NCBI GenBank assembly: GCA_030373505.1 | Contig: JAUCYS010000001.1 | Span: forward strand, 248,001 to 312,000 | DNA from: Parasphingorhabdus sp. | Lineage (GTDB): Bacteria; Pseudomonadota; Alphaproteobacteria; Sphingomonadales; Sphingomonadaceae | DNA: 64,000 bases | Direction of reading: 5' to 3' | Part shown: piece after piece, positions 56,753 through 64,000 of the stretch | How positions within the stretch are numbered: position 1 is the stretch's first letter | Layout: each line of letters opens with the position of its first letter | Made by a program: the position numbers and the translations under genes | The notes under the pieces: generated by a model | Databases searched by the model: none | Told to the model about the DNA's origin: nothing | Seen by the model: the letters and a program-made list of their open reading frames with translations, nothing else

Positions 56753-58975
56753 ATGCGATTCACCCTATCCACCCGCAAGTTTTTTCTGGGCGTGTCCAGC
56801 GCCGCGCTGATCGGCGCGACCGCGACACCCGCCCTGGCCGACGATCATGGAAAAAAAATGACAACAGCAGAATTGAACAAGATGAGCGCGACGCAGGCGG
56901 CTGCGGCTGATGCGACCGAGAACAGCATTCTCCAGGCCTGGACCGGCCCCTATGACGGCGTCCCGCCATGGGATGAGGTGAAGGCCTCCGACTTCCCCGA
57001 AGCCTTCCAAAAAACGATGGACAAGATCCAGTCCGATGTGAACGCGATCCGCGACAATCCGGCGCCCGCAACCTTTGAAAATTTCACCGCGCCGATGGAA
57101 CTGGTGGGCCAGGAAGCGAATAATCTCTTCGCCATCTGGGGCGTCTATTCGAGCAATCTGTCGAACGAAGAGGTTCGGGAAATCCAGGGCGAATGGCTGC
57201 CGAAAGTCTCCGCCTTTTTCGACCAGCTGACGCTTGATCCGAAGCTGCTCGCCAAGACCAAGGCGGTCTATGACAATCGCGAATCCGCCGGTCTCGATGC
57301 CAAGCAGATCCGGCTGGTCGAGCGCAATTATGAACAGCTGGTGCGTGACGGCGCGCTGCTCAGCGGCGCCGACAAGGAGCAGTTGATCGCCTATAACACC
57401 GAGCTGTCGAAGGCGTTCAACGACTTCTCCAACAAGGTGCTGGCCGACGAGGAAAGCTTCATCTATCTGACCGACGAGGCCGATCTTGCCGGCCTGCCGG
57501 ACAGTTTTGTCGCTTCGCTGGCCGAAGCCGCCGAGGAACAGGGCAAGACCGGCTGGGCGCTGAAAAACACCCGCTCGGTGATGCAGCCCTTCCTGGAAAA
57601 CAGCACCCGCCGCGATCTGCGCGAGAAGGTCTACACGGCCTATATCAACCGCGGCGACAATGGCGATGCCAACGATACCAACACGACCATCGCGAAAATC
57701 CTGAAGCTGCGCGCCGACCGCGCCAAGCTGCTCGGCTTCAAGACCCACGCCCATTACCGCATGGCCGACACGATGGCGAAGGAGCCGGAAGCGGCGATGG
57801 ATCTGATGATGAAGGTCTGGCCCGCTGCCGTCGCCCGGGTGAAGGAAGAAGTCGCCGATATGCAGGCGATTGCCGACGCCGAGGGTGCGGATATCACCAT
57901 CGAGCCATGGGATTACCGCTATTATGCGGAAAAGGTCCGCAAGGCGAAATATGACCTCGATTCCGCCGAGATCAAACCCTATTTCCAGCTCGACAAGATG
58001 ATGGACGCGCTGTTCGATGCGGCGGGCAAGCTCTATGGCCTGACCTTCACCGAAACCACCGGCAGCATCCCGGTCTTCGATCCAGAGGTGCGCACCTTCG
58101 AGGTCAAGCGCGGCGACAAGGTGATCGGCGTGCAGTTTTTCGACAATTTTGCCCGCAACGGCAAGCGGTCGGGCGCCTGGATGACCACCTACAAGGACAA
58201 GTACAAGCTGGCGGGTAAGAACAATTACACGATCTCGGCGAACAACAATAATTTCGTCAAGGGCGGCGACGGTGAACCGACGCTGATCAGCCTCGACGAT
58301 GCCTCGACCCTGTTCCACGAATTCGGCCACGCGCTGCATTATCTCAACTATGACATCACCTATCCGGGTCTTGCCAATACGCCGCGCGACTTTGTCGAAT
58401 ATCCGAGCCAGGTGAACGAGAACTGGCTGATGACGCCCTATATCTTGTCGACCTACGCCACTCACTACAAGACCGGCGAGCCGATCCCGAAGGAACTGGT
58501 CGACAAGATCCAGGCCTCGAAGACCTTCAACGAGGGTTTCTCGACGGTCGAATATCTGTCCAGCGCTATCGTCGACATGAAGCTGCACAATCGCGAGGAG
58601 CCGGTCACCGATCCCGACAAGTTCGAGCGCGAGACGCTGACCGAAATCGGCATGCCGAAAGAGATCGCGATGCGCCACCGCCTGCCGCAGTTCAACCATC
58701 TGTTCTCGTCAGACGCCTATTCAGCCGGCTATTACAGCTATCTCTGGTCGGAAACGATGGACGCCGACACCTGGGCGGCGTTCGAGGAAGCAGGCAGCCC
58801 GTGGGACAAGCAGACGGCGGAACGCTTCCGCATGATCCTGCTGTCGACCGGCAACGAAACCGACCGCAAGGAAGCCTATCGCAAATTCCGCGGCCGTGAT
58901 CCGGAGGTCAAATATATCCTCAAGAAGCGCGGCTTCCCGGTACCGGGCGAGAGCGCGGATGGCGGCGACAACTAG
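56753..58975 (+). CDS. Exported M3-family metallopeptidase (Dcp-like)
   Basis: 740 aa. Signal peptide ending ATPALA, cleaved near 25, then a long helical oligopeptidase fold. The zinc site is HEFGH at 522-526 with the downstream Glu in the VNENW region. Cuts short peptides, probably dipeptides from the C-terminus, in the periplasm. I chose the ATG at 56753 with GGAGAG upstream; an earlier start would delete the signal peptide's terminal position. It is monocistronic, ended by a good terminator. Confidence 0.95.
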   Translation: MRFTLSTRKFFLGVSSAALIGATATPALADDHGKKMTTAELNKMSATQAAAADATENSILQAWTGPYDGVPPWDEVKASDFPEAFQKTMDKIQSDVNAIRDNPAPATFENFTAPMELVGQEANNLFAIWGVYSSNLSNEEVREIQGEWLPKVSAFFDQLTLDPKLLAKTKAVYDNRESAGLDAKQIRLVERNYEQLVRDGALLSGADKEQLIAYNTELSKAFNDFSNKVLADEESFIYLTDEADLAGLPDSFVASLAEAAEEQGKTGWALKNTRSVMQPFLENSTRRDLREKVYTAYINRGDNGDANDTNTTIAKILKLRADRAKLLGFKTHAHYRMADTMAKEPEAAMDLMMKVWPAAVARVKEEVADMQAIADAEGADITIEPWDYRYYAEKVRKAKYDLDSAEIKPYFQLDKMMDALFDAAGKLYGLTFTETTGSIPVFDPEVRTFEVKRGDKVIGVQFFDNFARNGKRSGAWMTTYKDKYKLAGKNNYTISANNNNFVKGGDGEPTLISLDDASTLFHEFGHALHYLNYDITYPGLANTPRDFVEYPSQVNENWLMTPYILSTYATHYKTGEPIPKELVDKIQASKTFNEGFSTVEYLSSAIVDMKLHNREEPVTDPDKFERETLTEIGMPKEIAMRHRLPQFNHLFSSDAYSAGYYSYLWSETMDADTWAAFEEAGSPWDKQTAERFRMILLSTGNETDRKEAYRKFRGRDPEVKYILKKRGFPVPGESADGGDN

Positions 58976-59003
58976 GCTTTAGTTATCAGGATGAAACGGC
59001 AAG

Positions 59004-59032
59004 AGGGGAGCGCGGTTGTGCTCCCCTTTTTC
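59004..59032 (+). terminator. Intrinsic terminator after the M3 peptidase
   Basis: AGGGGAGC (59004-59011), loop of 8 nt, GCTCCCCT (59020-59027), then a T-run. It stands 28 bp after the stop codon. Confidence 0.9.
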
Positions 59033-59169
59033 ATGCGCGCGTGCGCTGCCCCCAATTGTCAGCCAGTCGCACATTCTGCGCGCGGGTGCTAAATTCCTAA
59101 CAGACTTTGTCATTGGACGCCCGTTCGAGCCGTAACTAGGGAAAGTGCGGTAATCGCCGGGAGCAGAAT

Positions 59170-60321
59170 ATGATGATCGCGAGACGTTTCGACCAATTTG
59201 CCGCCATGCCTTTGATGGCTTCGTTGCTGATCGCAATCGTTGCTGCATCGCCAGCCAGGGCAGCGGTCGAGCCGCCCCCGACGATCGTCTGTGAACTCAC
59301 GATCTCCGCTCTCGGTGCTCAGGTACAGGCGAACCAACCCATTTCCGATGCGGAACGGAAATGGGGGCAAGATTTTGCGCAAAGCGGCAATCTCAAGGTT
59401 TGCGAGCGGCCGCCATTGTCGGCCATGGTCCGTGCGCTGGCGGCACGATCCCGGCTCACCGATCCGATGAGCATCGAGAAAACCGAAGTCTTTTCCGATT
59501 ATCTGCGCCGTACCGAGCCGCTGGAAAATCATTATCAAATCGGGCTTGACCTCGCGACGGGAAAATATGGCGAAGGCGATGCCGATCTGGCTATTGACTG
59601 GATCAGCCACGCCGCGGAGATTGGCGATCCCGGTGCCTTGCTTGAAATTTCCGGCGCCTATGCCGACGGCATCCTGAACTTTCCAAAAGATCCGGCCAAG
59701 GCGCTCGCCTATGAACAAAGGGCCGCAGAGGCGGGATCTGCCGCGGCGCTCTATCAGCTCGGTATCCGCTATTTTGTCGGGCAAGGCGTGAAGAAAGACG
59801 CTAAACAGGCGGAAAAGCTGATGCAGCAATCCGCCGCACTCGGCCAGAAAGAGGCGGCCGCCGCTCTTGCCTATGCCTATAATGGGGATCCCAGCTATGG
59901 CCTCGGCGAAAACATCAAGCTCGGGCGGACCTATGCCGAAATCGCTGCCAATGCCGGTGATCCCGAAATGATGGCCATGTATGCAGGCTATCTGATGTCG
60001 AGTTCCGGCAACTACAAAAAGGAAGATGAAGTCTTCTACTGGCTGAACAAGGCAGCCGATAGCGGCAGCGAGAAAGCGAAGCAGTTTCTCGCCAGCAAGG
60101 ACAGCGAGTTGCGCGCGCTGTTCAAACGGGCTCGCGAACGGCGTGCCGCGCAAACCGCTCCGCTTCGGCGCGAATGCGATAAGGTCCAGCGGAATGTCAC
60201 GTACAAGGATATCGACAATAATGTCATCGGGCGCAGCAGCTATATGATGACTGACTATTCCAGGTGCAGGCTCATCGATCCCTATGATGAGTTCAAGGAG
60301 AAAAACGGCCTGAGCCGGTAA
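59170..60321 (+). CDS. Exported Sel1-repeat protein
   Basis: 383 aa with a signal peptide (cleaved after SPARA, near 31). The central part (about 125-310) has Sel1-like tetratricopeptide repeats, such as ALAYEQRAAEAGSAAALYQL and AEKLMQQSAALGQKEAAAAL. The C-terminal ~65 residues contain two cysteines (ECDK and SRCR) and no repeat. A protein-interaction role in the periplasm is likely; partner unknown. GGGAGC precedes the ATG. Transcribed alone. Confidence 0.85.
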   Translation: MMIARRFDQFAAMPLMASLLIAIVAASPARAAVEPPPTIVCELTISALGAQVQANQPISDAERKWGQDFAQSGNLKVCERPPLSAMVRALAARSRLTDPMSIEKTEVFSDYLRRTEPLENHYQIGLDLATGKYGEGDADLAIDWISHAAEIGDPGALLEISGAYADGILNFPKDPAKALAYEQRAAEAGSAAALYQLGIRYFVGQGVKKDAKQAEKLMQQSAALGQKEAAAALAYAYNGDPSYGLGENIKLGRTYAEIAANAGDPEMMAMYAGYLMSSSGNYKKEDEVFYWLNKAADSGSEKAKQFLASKDSELRALFKRARERRAAQTAPLRRECDKVQRNVTYKDIDNNVIGRSSYMMTDYSRCRLIDPYDEFKEKNGLSR

Positions 60322-60408
60322 GTGGCGGGCCGCTGGGGAGCGAGCGTCCTAACATAGAGCGCTGCTGGTTGACTCTGACTTGGCGCCCCGCACGCTCCCT
60401 CCTGAATC

Positions 60409-60451
60409 AAAAAAGGCGCGCCGTCCATCGAACGGCGCGCCCTCCTTTTTT
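60409..60451. terminator. Bidirectional intrinsic terminator
   Basis: Perfect 10 bp stem GGCGCGCCGT (60415-60424) / ACGGCGCGCC (60432-60441), 7 nt loop, with an A-run on the left and a T-run on the right. It serves the plus-strand Sel1 gene and the minus-strand outer-membrane protein gene, which converge here. Confidence 0.9.
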
Positions 60452-60465
60452 AACCTAGCTTCGGC

Positions 60466-61188
60466 CTAGAAGCGGATACCGACACCCGCCATCACCTGAT
60501 GGCGGTCAAGGTCGACACCGATTTCATTATTGTCGTTGAACAGGGTGTCGTTATATTTGAGCGAGCTATAGTTGGAATAGCGATACTCAAGCTTCACATA
60601 GGCATTTGAGCCCAGCCCGCCCTGTCCGCTGCCGATCAGCTGCTCGACACCGGCACCGAGACGGTAGCCGTCGACCTGCTGGCTGTCGTCGAAGTTCAGA
60701 TCGACACCATCGGCTTCGGCGCGGTCCTGGAAGCGGGATTCGACCGCGGTGTTGGTATAGCCGCCCTTGGCGTAAAGCAGGGTGGTGGGGGTCACCTTGG
60801 TACCGACGCGCGCGCCGATATAGAGGTCGCGCTTCAGATTGATGCTATAGCCGAACGGTGCGTTGACCGCCTCATCGCCTTCCTGCTCGCCGGTTGAATC
60901 CATATATTCGCCTTCGAGACCGAAGACCACCGGGCCGGCATCAAAGTCATAGCCGAGTGCAACGCCATAAGCGAAGCCGTCAACCGACTGGTCGAGCGTG
61001 TTATTCTCGAAAATGCCGTCATTGTCGGTGTCGACGTCGACATCGCTGCCCGAACGCAGCGTATCATAGCCGCCGAGGATTTCGGCGCGCGGGCCGGTGA
61101 AGGGGGAATTGGACTGCGCGGCGGCCGGGGCGGCAAAGGCGCCAGCAATCGAACAGAGAATGAGGGGGGTAATCATAGGGGATTTCAT
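60466..61188 (-). CDS. Outer-membrane beta-barrel protein (OmpA-like/opacity type)
   Basis: 240 aa. Signal peptide ending APAAAQ, near 25. The mature part has alternating beta strands with acidic loops, for example DVDVDTDNDGIFENN, a possible metal-binding stretch, and ends VMAGVGIRF with a C-terminal Phe. It resembles small eight-stranded porin-like proteins (pfam13505 type). GGAGT lies 6 nt before the ATG at 61188. It is divergent from the EEP gene, with a 410 bp gap between. Confidence 0.85.
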   Translation of the reverse strand: MKSPMITPLILCSIAGAFAAPAAAQSNSPFTGPRAEILGGYDTLRSGSDVDVDTDNDGIFENNTLDQSVDGFAYGVALGYDFDAGPVVFGLEGEYMDSTGEQEGDEAVNAPFGYSINLKRDLYIGARVGTKVTPTTLLYAKGGYTNTAVESRFQDRAEADGVDLNFDDSQQVDGYRLGAGVEQLIGSGQGGLGSNAYVKLEYRYSNYSSLKYNDTLFNDNNEIGVDLDRHQVMAGVGIRF

Positions 61189-61598
61189 AATTTTACTCCA
61201 ACTAACTAAATATGGAACATGGTCGTTCCGGTTCTGCCCGCTATGGCTGCGGGCTTCCCGTCGAGCGATGCGCAAACACTCCGCGCACTTGACCGACGAG
61301 TAGGGGGAACGGCTCGCTGACCCTGATCGTTCCATCGGAACGGCGGAAAAGGACGATAAATTTTCCTCTGATGCCAAAATATCACAGCCCTGTCGGCGGG
61401 CGGTGCATGGCACGCGATGGGCCGGCGGAACCGCGGGAACCGCGATCAGGCTGTCGCAACCGGCAGGCGTGGTTCGACGGGCTCACTGCTGACGGACATA
61501 ATGTTCTGTGGCCGCTATGCTGATCTGCCAAAATTCGCTATGTTCGGACCAAGGATAACGGGTCGCATGATTGGGTTCCGGACGATGGGAGAGACCAC
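61189..61598. other. Intergenic region of 410 bp, divergent promoters expected
   Basis: It lies between the minus-strand outer-membrane protein and the plus-strand EEP gene. At about 61470-61494 is GGTTCGACGGGCTCACTGCTG, similar to a single degenerate arm of the repeat found at 52.9 kb, without a partner arm. I see no credible gene here. Confidence 0.55.
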
Positions 61599-62690
61599 AT
61601 GCTGCAATATTATTACCTCAGATATATTCCCAAGGCGGAGCGGTCCAGAGTAGTCGGCAATCTCGAACGGCTGATAAACCAGCTGGATCGAGAGGTGCCG
61701 GACAAGGACAGCGAGCAGACCCTGCTGCTTGCGACCTGGAATATCCGCAACTTTGGCAAGGTCCGGCGACTGCCGGAAAGTCTGATGTATATCGCCGAAA
61801 TATTGTCGCGCTTTGACTTTGTCGCGGTGCAGGAAGTGGTCGATCTGGACGACTGGCATGAAGTGATGAAACGGCTCGGGCCAAATTATGATTTTATCGC
61901 TTCGGACAAGACCCATCACAAGCTTGGCAGCGGCGGCGAGCGATTGCTCTACCTCTATGACAAACGGAAAGTCGAGTTCCAGAATATCGCCGGGGAAATC
62001 GTCCTGCCAACCGATATGCTGATCACCGAAGATACCGCTGGCGAAGGCGGCGCGCTGTATCAGGGCAAGCAGTTCCGGCGAACGCCGTTTATCACTGCCT
62101 TTCGTTCAGGCTGGTTCAAATTCGATATTTGTACCGTCCATCTGTTTTATGGCTCGTCCTCCGGAAGCAAGCTGGCCGAGCGTGTACAGGAAATCGACAG
62201 GGTGGCGGACTATTTCGCCGATCGGGCGATTGAAGCGCAGAAAGATGGCCGGTCGCTGATATTATTGGGTGATTTCAATATTGTTCATCCGGATCATGAA
62301 ACCATGATCGCCTTGAGACGGCATGGATTTCGCATTCCCGATGCGTTGAACAGACCGAGCAATCTCGATCTGACAAAATATTACGACCAGATTGCCTTTA
62401 TGACGGACGACGAGACGCTGAAATTTATCGACCGCCGCACCGACGATCTGAAGAAGGCCAATGCGGGGATTTTCGAGATATTCAAGTCGGTGTTCCGGGA
62501 TCAGGATACGCTGGAATATGAAGCCGAGCTTCGCAAAAAGGCAGGTGGAAAGGGCAAACAGGGCGCGGCATTGACGCAATATTACAAGTCAAGCTGGCGC
62601 ACGTTCCAGATGTCCGATCACAAGCCGATGTGGGTGAGGATCAAATCCAATGCAGCGGCCGCTTATCTCGCGAGCCTGAAATCGGACTGA
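61599..62690 (+). CDS. Endonuclease/exonuclease/phosphatase-family protein
   Basis: 363 aa, no signal peptide. EEP catalytic pattern: Asn in TWNIRNFGK, Glu in VQEVVDLDDW, Asp/Asn in GDFNIVHPD and the His in SDHKPMWVR. Substrate could be DNA, RNA or an inositol-phosphate-like compound; the family is too broad to say. A ~60-residue lysine-rich insertion precedes the last motif. GGGAGAG lies before the ATG. Confidence 0.88.
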   Translation: MLQYYYLRYIPKAERSRVVGNLERLINQLDREVPDKDSEQTLLLATWNIRNFGKVRRLPESLMYIAEILSRFDFVAVQEVVDLDDWHEVMKRLGPNYDFIASDKTHHKLGSGGERLLYLYDKRKVEFQNIAGEIVLPTDMLITEDTAGEGGALYQGKQFRRTPFITAFRSGWFKFDICTVHLFYGSSSGSKLAERVQEIDRVADYFADRAIEAQKDGRSLILLGDFNIVHPDHETMIALRRHGFRIPDALNRPSNLDLTKYYDQIAFMTDDETLKFIDRRTDDLKKANAGIFEIFKSVFRDQDTLEYEAELRKKAGGKGKQGAALTQYYKSSWRTFQMSDHKPMWVRIKSNAAAAYLASLKSD

Positions 62691-62703
62691 GCGATACAGC
62701 GGT

Positions 62704-62964
62704 TCAGGCCACCCACGCCGTCTTGCTGAAATGTTCGGTGAAGCGGGGCTGCATCGGCTGGGTGGCGACCATCGCCAGCGGCAGGGCGGTCTCGCAATGG
62801 GCGCATTCGGCGCTGAAGCGGCCGACATGCCAGTGCGATTTGCCGCAACCCGGGCAGCGGTTGACGATGTCGAGATGGTACAGCGGCTGATAGCCGCGCG
62901 CCATGCCGTTGTCGCCCAGGCCTGGAGCAGGCTGATTGACGGATGTTCTCGGCGATAAATACAT
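62704..62964 (-). CDS. Small zinc-ribbon protein
   Basis: 86 aa. Two knuckles, CPGCGK and CAHC, are separated by 13 residues and would bind one zinc. The N-terminal half is probably unstructured. AAGGAAGGAAG precedes the ATG. Function unknown. Convergent with the EEP gene, 13 bp apart. Confidence 0.75.
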   Translation of the reverse strand: MYLSPRTSVNQPAPGLGDNGMARGYQPLYHLDIVNRCPGCGKSHWHVGRFSAECAHCETALPLAMVATQPMQPRFTEHFSKTAWVA

Positions 62965-63193
62965 CGTTTCTTCCTTCCTTCATTGCCAGACTATGATGTG
63001 CAGCATCTCATTTCGTTGCTGAATCAGCGATGAACCGTTTGTTTTGGTCGATGAAATGATAGGCTGCATATGTCCTTCCTGATAGGATATTTACGCCAGA
63101 TTGCCGTGACGGGGCTCACAGGGAGGTCCAAGTCGCTGATATTCAGTCGCTATAATATCGATGGTGCGGTCATTTTGTATGGCCTGCAGAGGC

Positions 63194-64000
63194 TCAGCGC
63201 GCCGCCAGTTTGCGCCAGGCGAGATCGGCAAATTCGCAGAGCAGGGGGCGCGTGTCGCGCGGGTCGATGATGTCCTCGACGCTGAACTGTTCGGCGGTGC
63301 GGAAGGGCGAGGTGACCTTGTCGAGCTTCGCCCTGATCTCGGCCAGCCGCGCAGCCGGATCGGCGGCGCTTTCGATATCGCTCTTGTAGGCGACCTCGAG
63401 GCCGCCGGCGATCGGCAGCGAGCCCCAGTCGCCCGAGGGCCAGGCAAAGCGATACTGGAAATGCTCGGCATTGCTCATCGCGCTGCCGGCGATGCCATAG
63501 GCGCGGCGGACGATGACGCTGGCCCAGGGCACGGTCGCCCGGTAGACCGCGTTCATCGCCTGCACGCCATAGCGGATGGTGCCGGTGCGCTCGGCCTCGG
63601 CACCGATCATGAAGCCGGGATTGTCGACCAGATGGACCACCGGCAGATGGAACTGTTCCGCCAGCTTTGCGAAACGCTCGACCTTTTCGGAGGATTTGGC
63701 TTCCCAGGAGCCGCCGAGGAAGGACGGATCATTGGCGAGCACCGCCACCGGCCAGCCGTCGAGCCGGGCAAAGGCGGTGATCGCGGCGCGGCCCCAGCGC
63801 TTGCCCATTTCGAACACCGAGCCCTCGTCGAACACCGAGGTCATGATCTTGCGCATCGAATAGACCTGCTTGTCGGCGCGCGGCACGGCGGAGAGCAGGC
63901 TTTCGTCGCGGCGGTCGAGCGGATCCCAGTTTTCGGTGCGGGCAGCGAGCTGGTTCACATTGCCTGGCAGATAGGAGAGAAATTTGCGGGCGGTGACAAA
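63194..64000 (-). CDS. Acyl-CoA carboxylase beta subunit (carboxyltransferase), C-terminal part
   Basis: The gene continues past the right edge: the frame is open from 64000 and begins FVTARKFLSYLPGNVNQLAA without a start. The visible 268 residues carry the carboxyltransferase C-terminal domain (FLGGSWEAKSSEKVERFAKL, LVDNPGFMIGAEAE, GSAMSNAEH). The partner substrate is probably propionyl-CoA, methylcrotonyl-CoA or another acyl-CoA; which one is not resolved by this half. Confidence 0.92.
   Translation of the reverse strand, partial: FVTARKFLSYLPGNVNQLAARTENWDPLDRRDESLLSAVPRADKQVYSMRKIMTSVFDEGSVFEMGKRWGRAAITAFARLDGWPVAVLANDPSFLGGSWEAKSSEKVERFAKLAEQFHLPVVHLVDNPGFMIGAEAERTGTIRYGVQAMNAVYRATVPWASVIVRRAYGIAGSAMSNAEHFQYRFAWPSGDWGSLPIAGGLEVAYKSDIESAADPAARLAEIRAKLDKVTSPFRTAEQFSVEDIIDPRDTRPLLCEFADLAWRKLAAR

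Noticed and set aside
56765-58699. 644-codon minus-strand frame over the M3 peptidase
   Set aside because: Shadow frame without motifs; HEFGH and a signal peptide are on the plus strand.
61470-61494. Second copy of the dispersed inverted repeat
   Set aside because: Only one degenerate arm resembles it, with no complementary arm near, so it is not annotated as a repeat.

Overview
This 64 kb window looks like ordinary chromosome from an alphaproteobacterium of the order Sphingomonadales (Sphingopyxis, Parasphingorhabdus or a relative). The grounds are high GC, dense short operons with ATGA, GTGA and TAATG stop/start overlaps, ergothioneine genes egtB-egtD, an ATP12-type F1 assembly chaperone, a TorF-type putative porin, and the short inverted repeat (arms resembling CTTCGACAAGCTCAGGACGA) that is dispersed in sphingomonad genomes. 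I see no rRNA, tRNA, CRISPR array, insertion sequence or prophage. All gene assignments come from reading motifs and overall similarity; no database search was made.

Layout. 1-11.4 kb (minus strand): a partial epimerase, proB, obgE, an SDR, a Rieske oxygenase, a serine hydrolase, a molybdopterin oxidoreductase, PEP carboxylase and an HNH nuclease. 11.5-22.6 kb (mostly plus): gluQ, a HIG1-type membrane protein, a cobalamin adenosyltransferase, egtB-egtD, a DUF1176 protein on the minus strand, 3-hydroxyacyl-CoA dehydrogenase, a methyltransferase, an epoxide hydrolase and a peptide-type ABC importer without a binding protein. 22.7-28.5 kb (minus): TorF-like porin, MscS channel, metC, sseA and a proline-rich membrane protein. 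28.6-35.4 kb: queF and a thioesterase on plus; a HerA-like ATPase, a Do-type periplasmic protease and hflC/hflK on minus. 35.5-47.3 kb (plus): mrp/apbC, a CoA-binding protein, an orphan xanthine-dehydrogenase-type large subunit, hemH, a ribbon-helix-helix protein, crcB, an RluA synthase, a PaiB-like protein, a HAD phosphatase, a small membrane protein, ATP12, amn and a dicarboxylate symporter. 47.3-50.2 kb: megL with a divergent Lrp-type regulator, and a CcmI-like TPR protein.

The most interesting part is 50.4-56.6 kb. Four consecutive plus-strand genes encode (1) a cytoplasmic FAD/NAD(P) oxidoreductase fused to two cyclic-nucleotide-binding domains and a four-cluster [4Fe-4S] ferredoxin domain; (2) a five-helix membrane protein with two His pairs, each 14 residues apart, as in diheme cytochromes b; (3) a single protein with a cytoplasmic FHA domain, one membrane helix and ten CxxCH heme motifs; and (4) a CpdA-like metallophosphoesterase of the type that hydrolyses cyclic nucleotides. 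Together they look like an electron conduit across the inner membrane, NAD(P)H to FAD to FeS to heme b to decaheme c, carrying two built-in signalling inputs. I know of no characterised system with this arrangement.

56.7-64 kb: an exported M3 peptidase, a Sel1-repeat protein, an outer-membrane beta-barrel, an endonuclease/exonuclease/phosphatase-family protein, a small zinc ribbon and a partial acyl-CoA carboxylase beta subunit that runs off the window.
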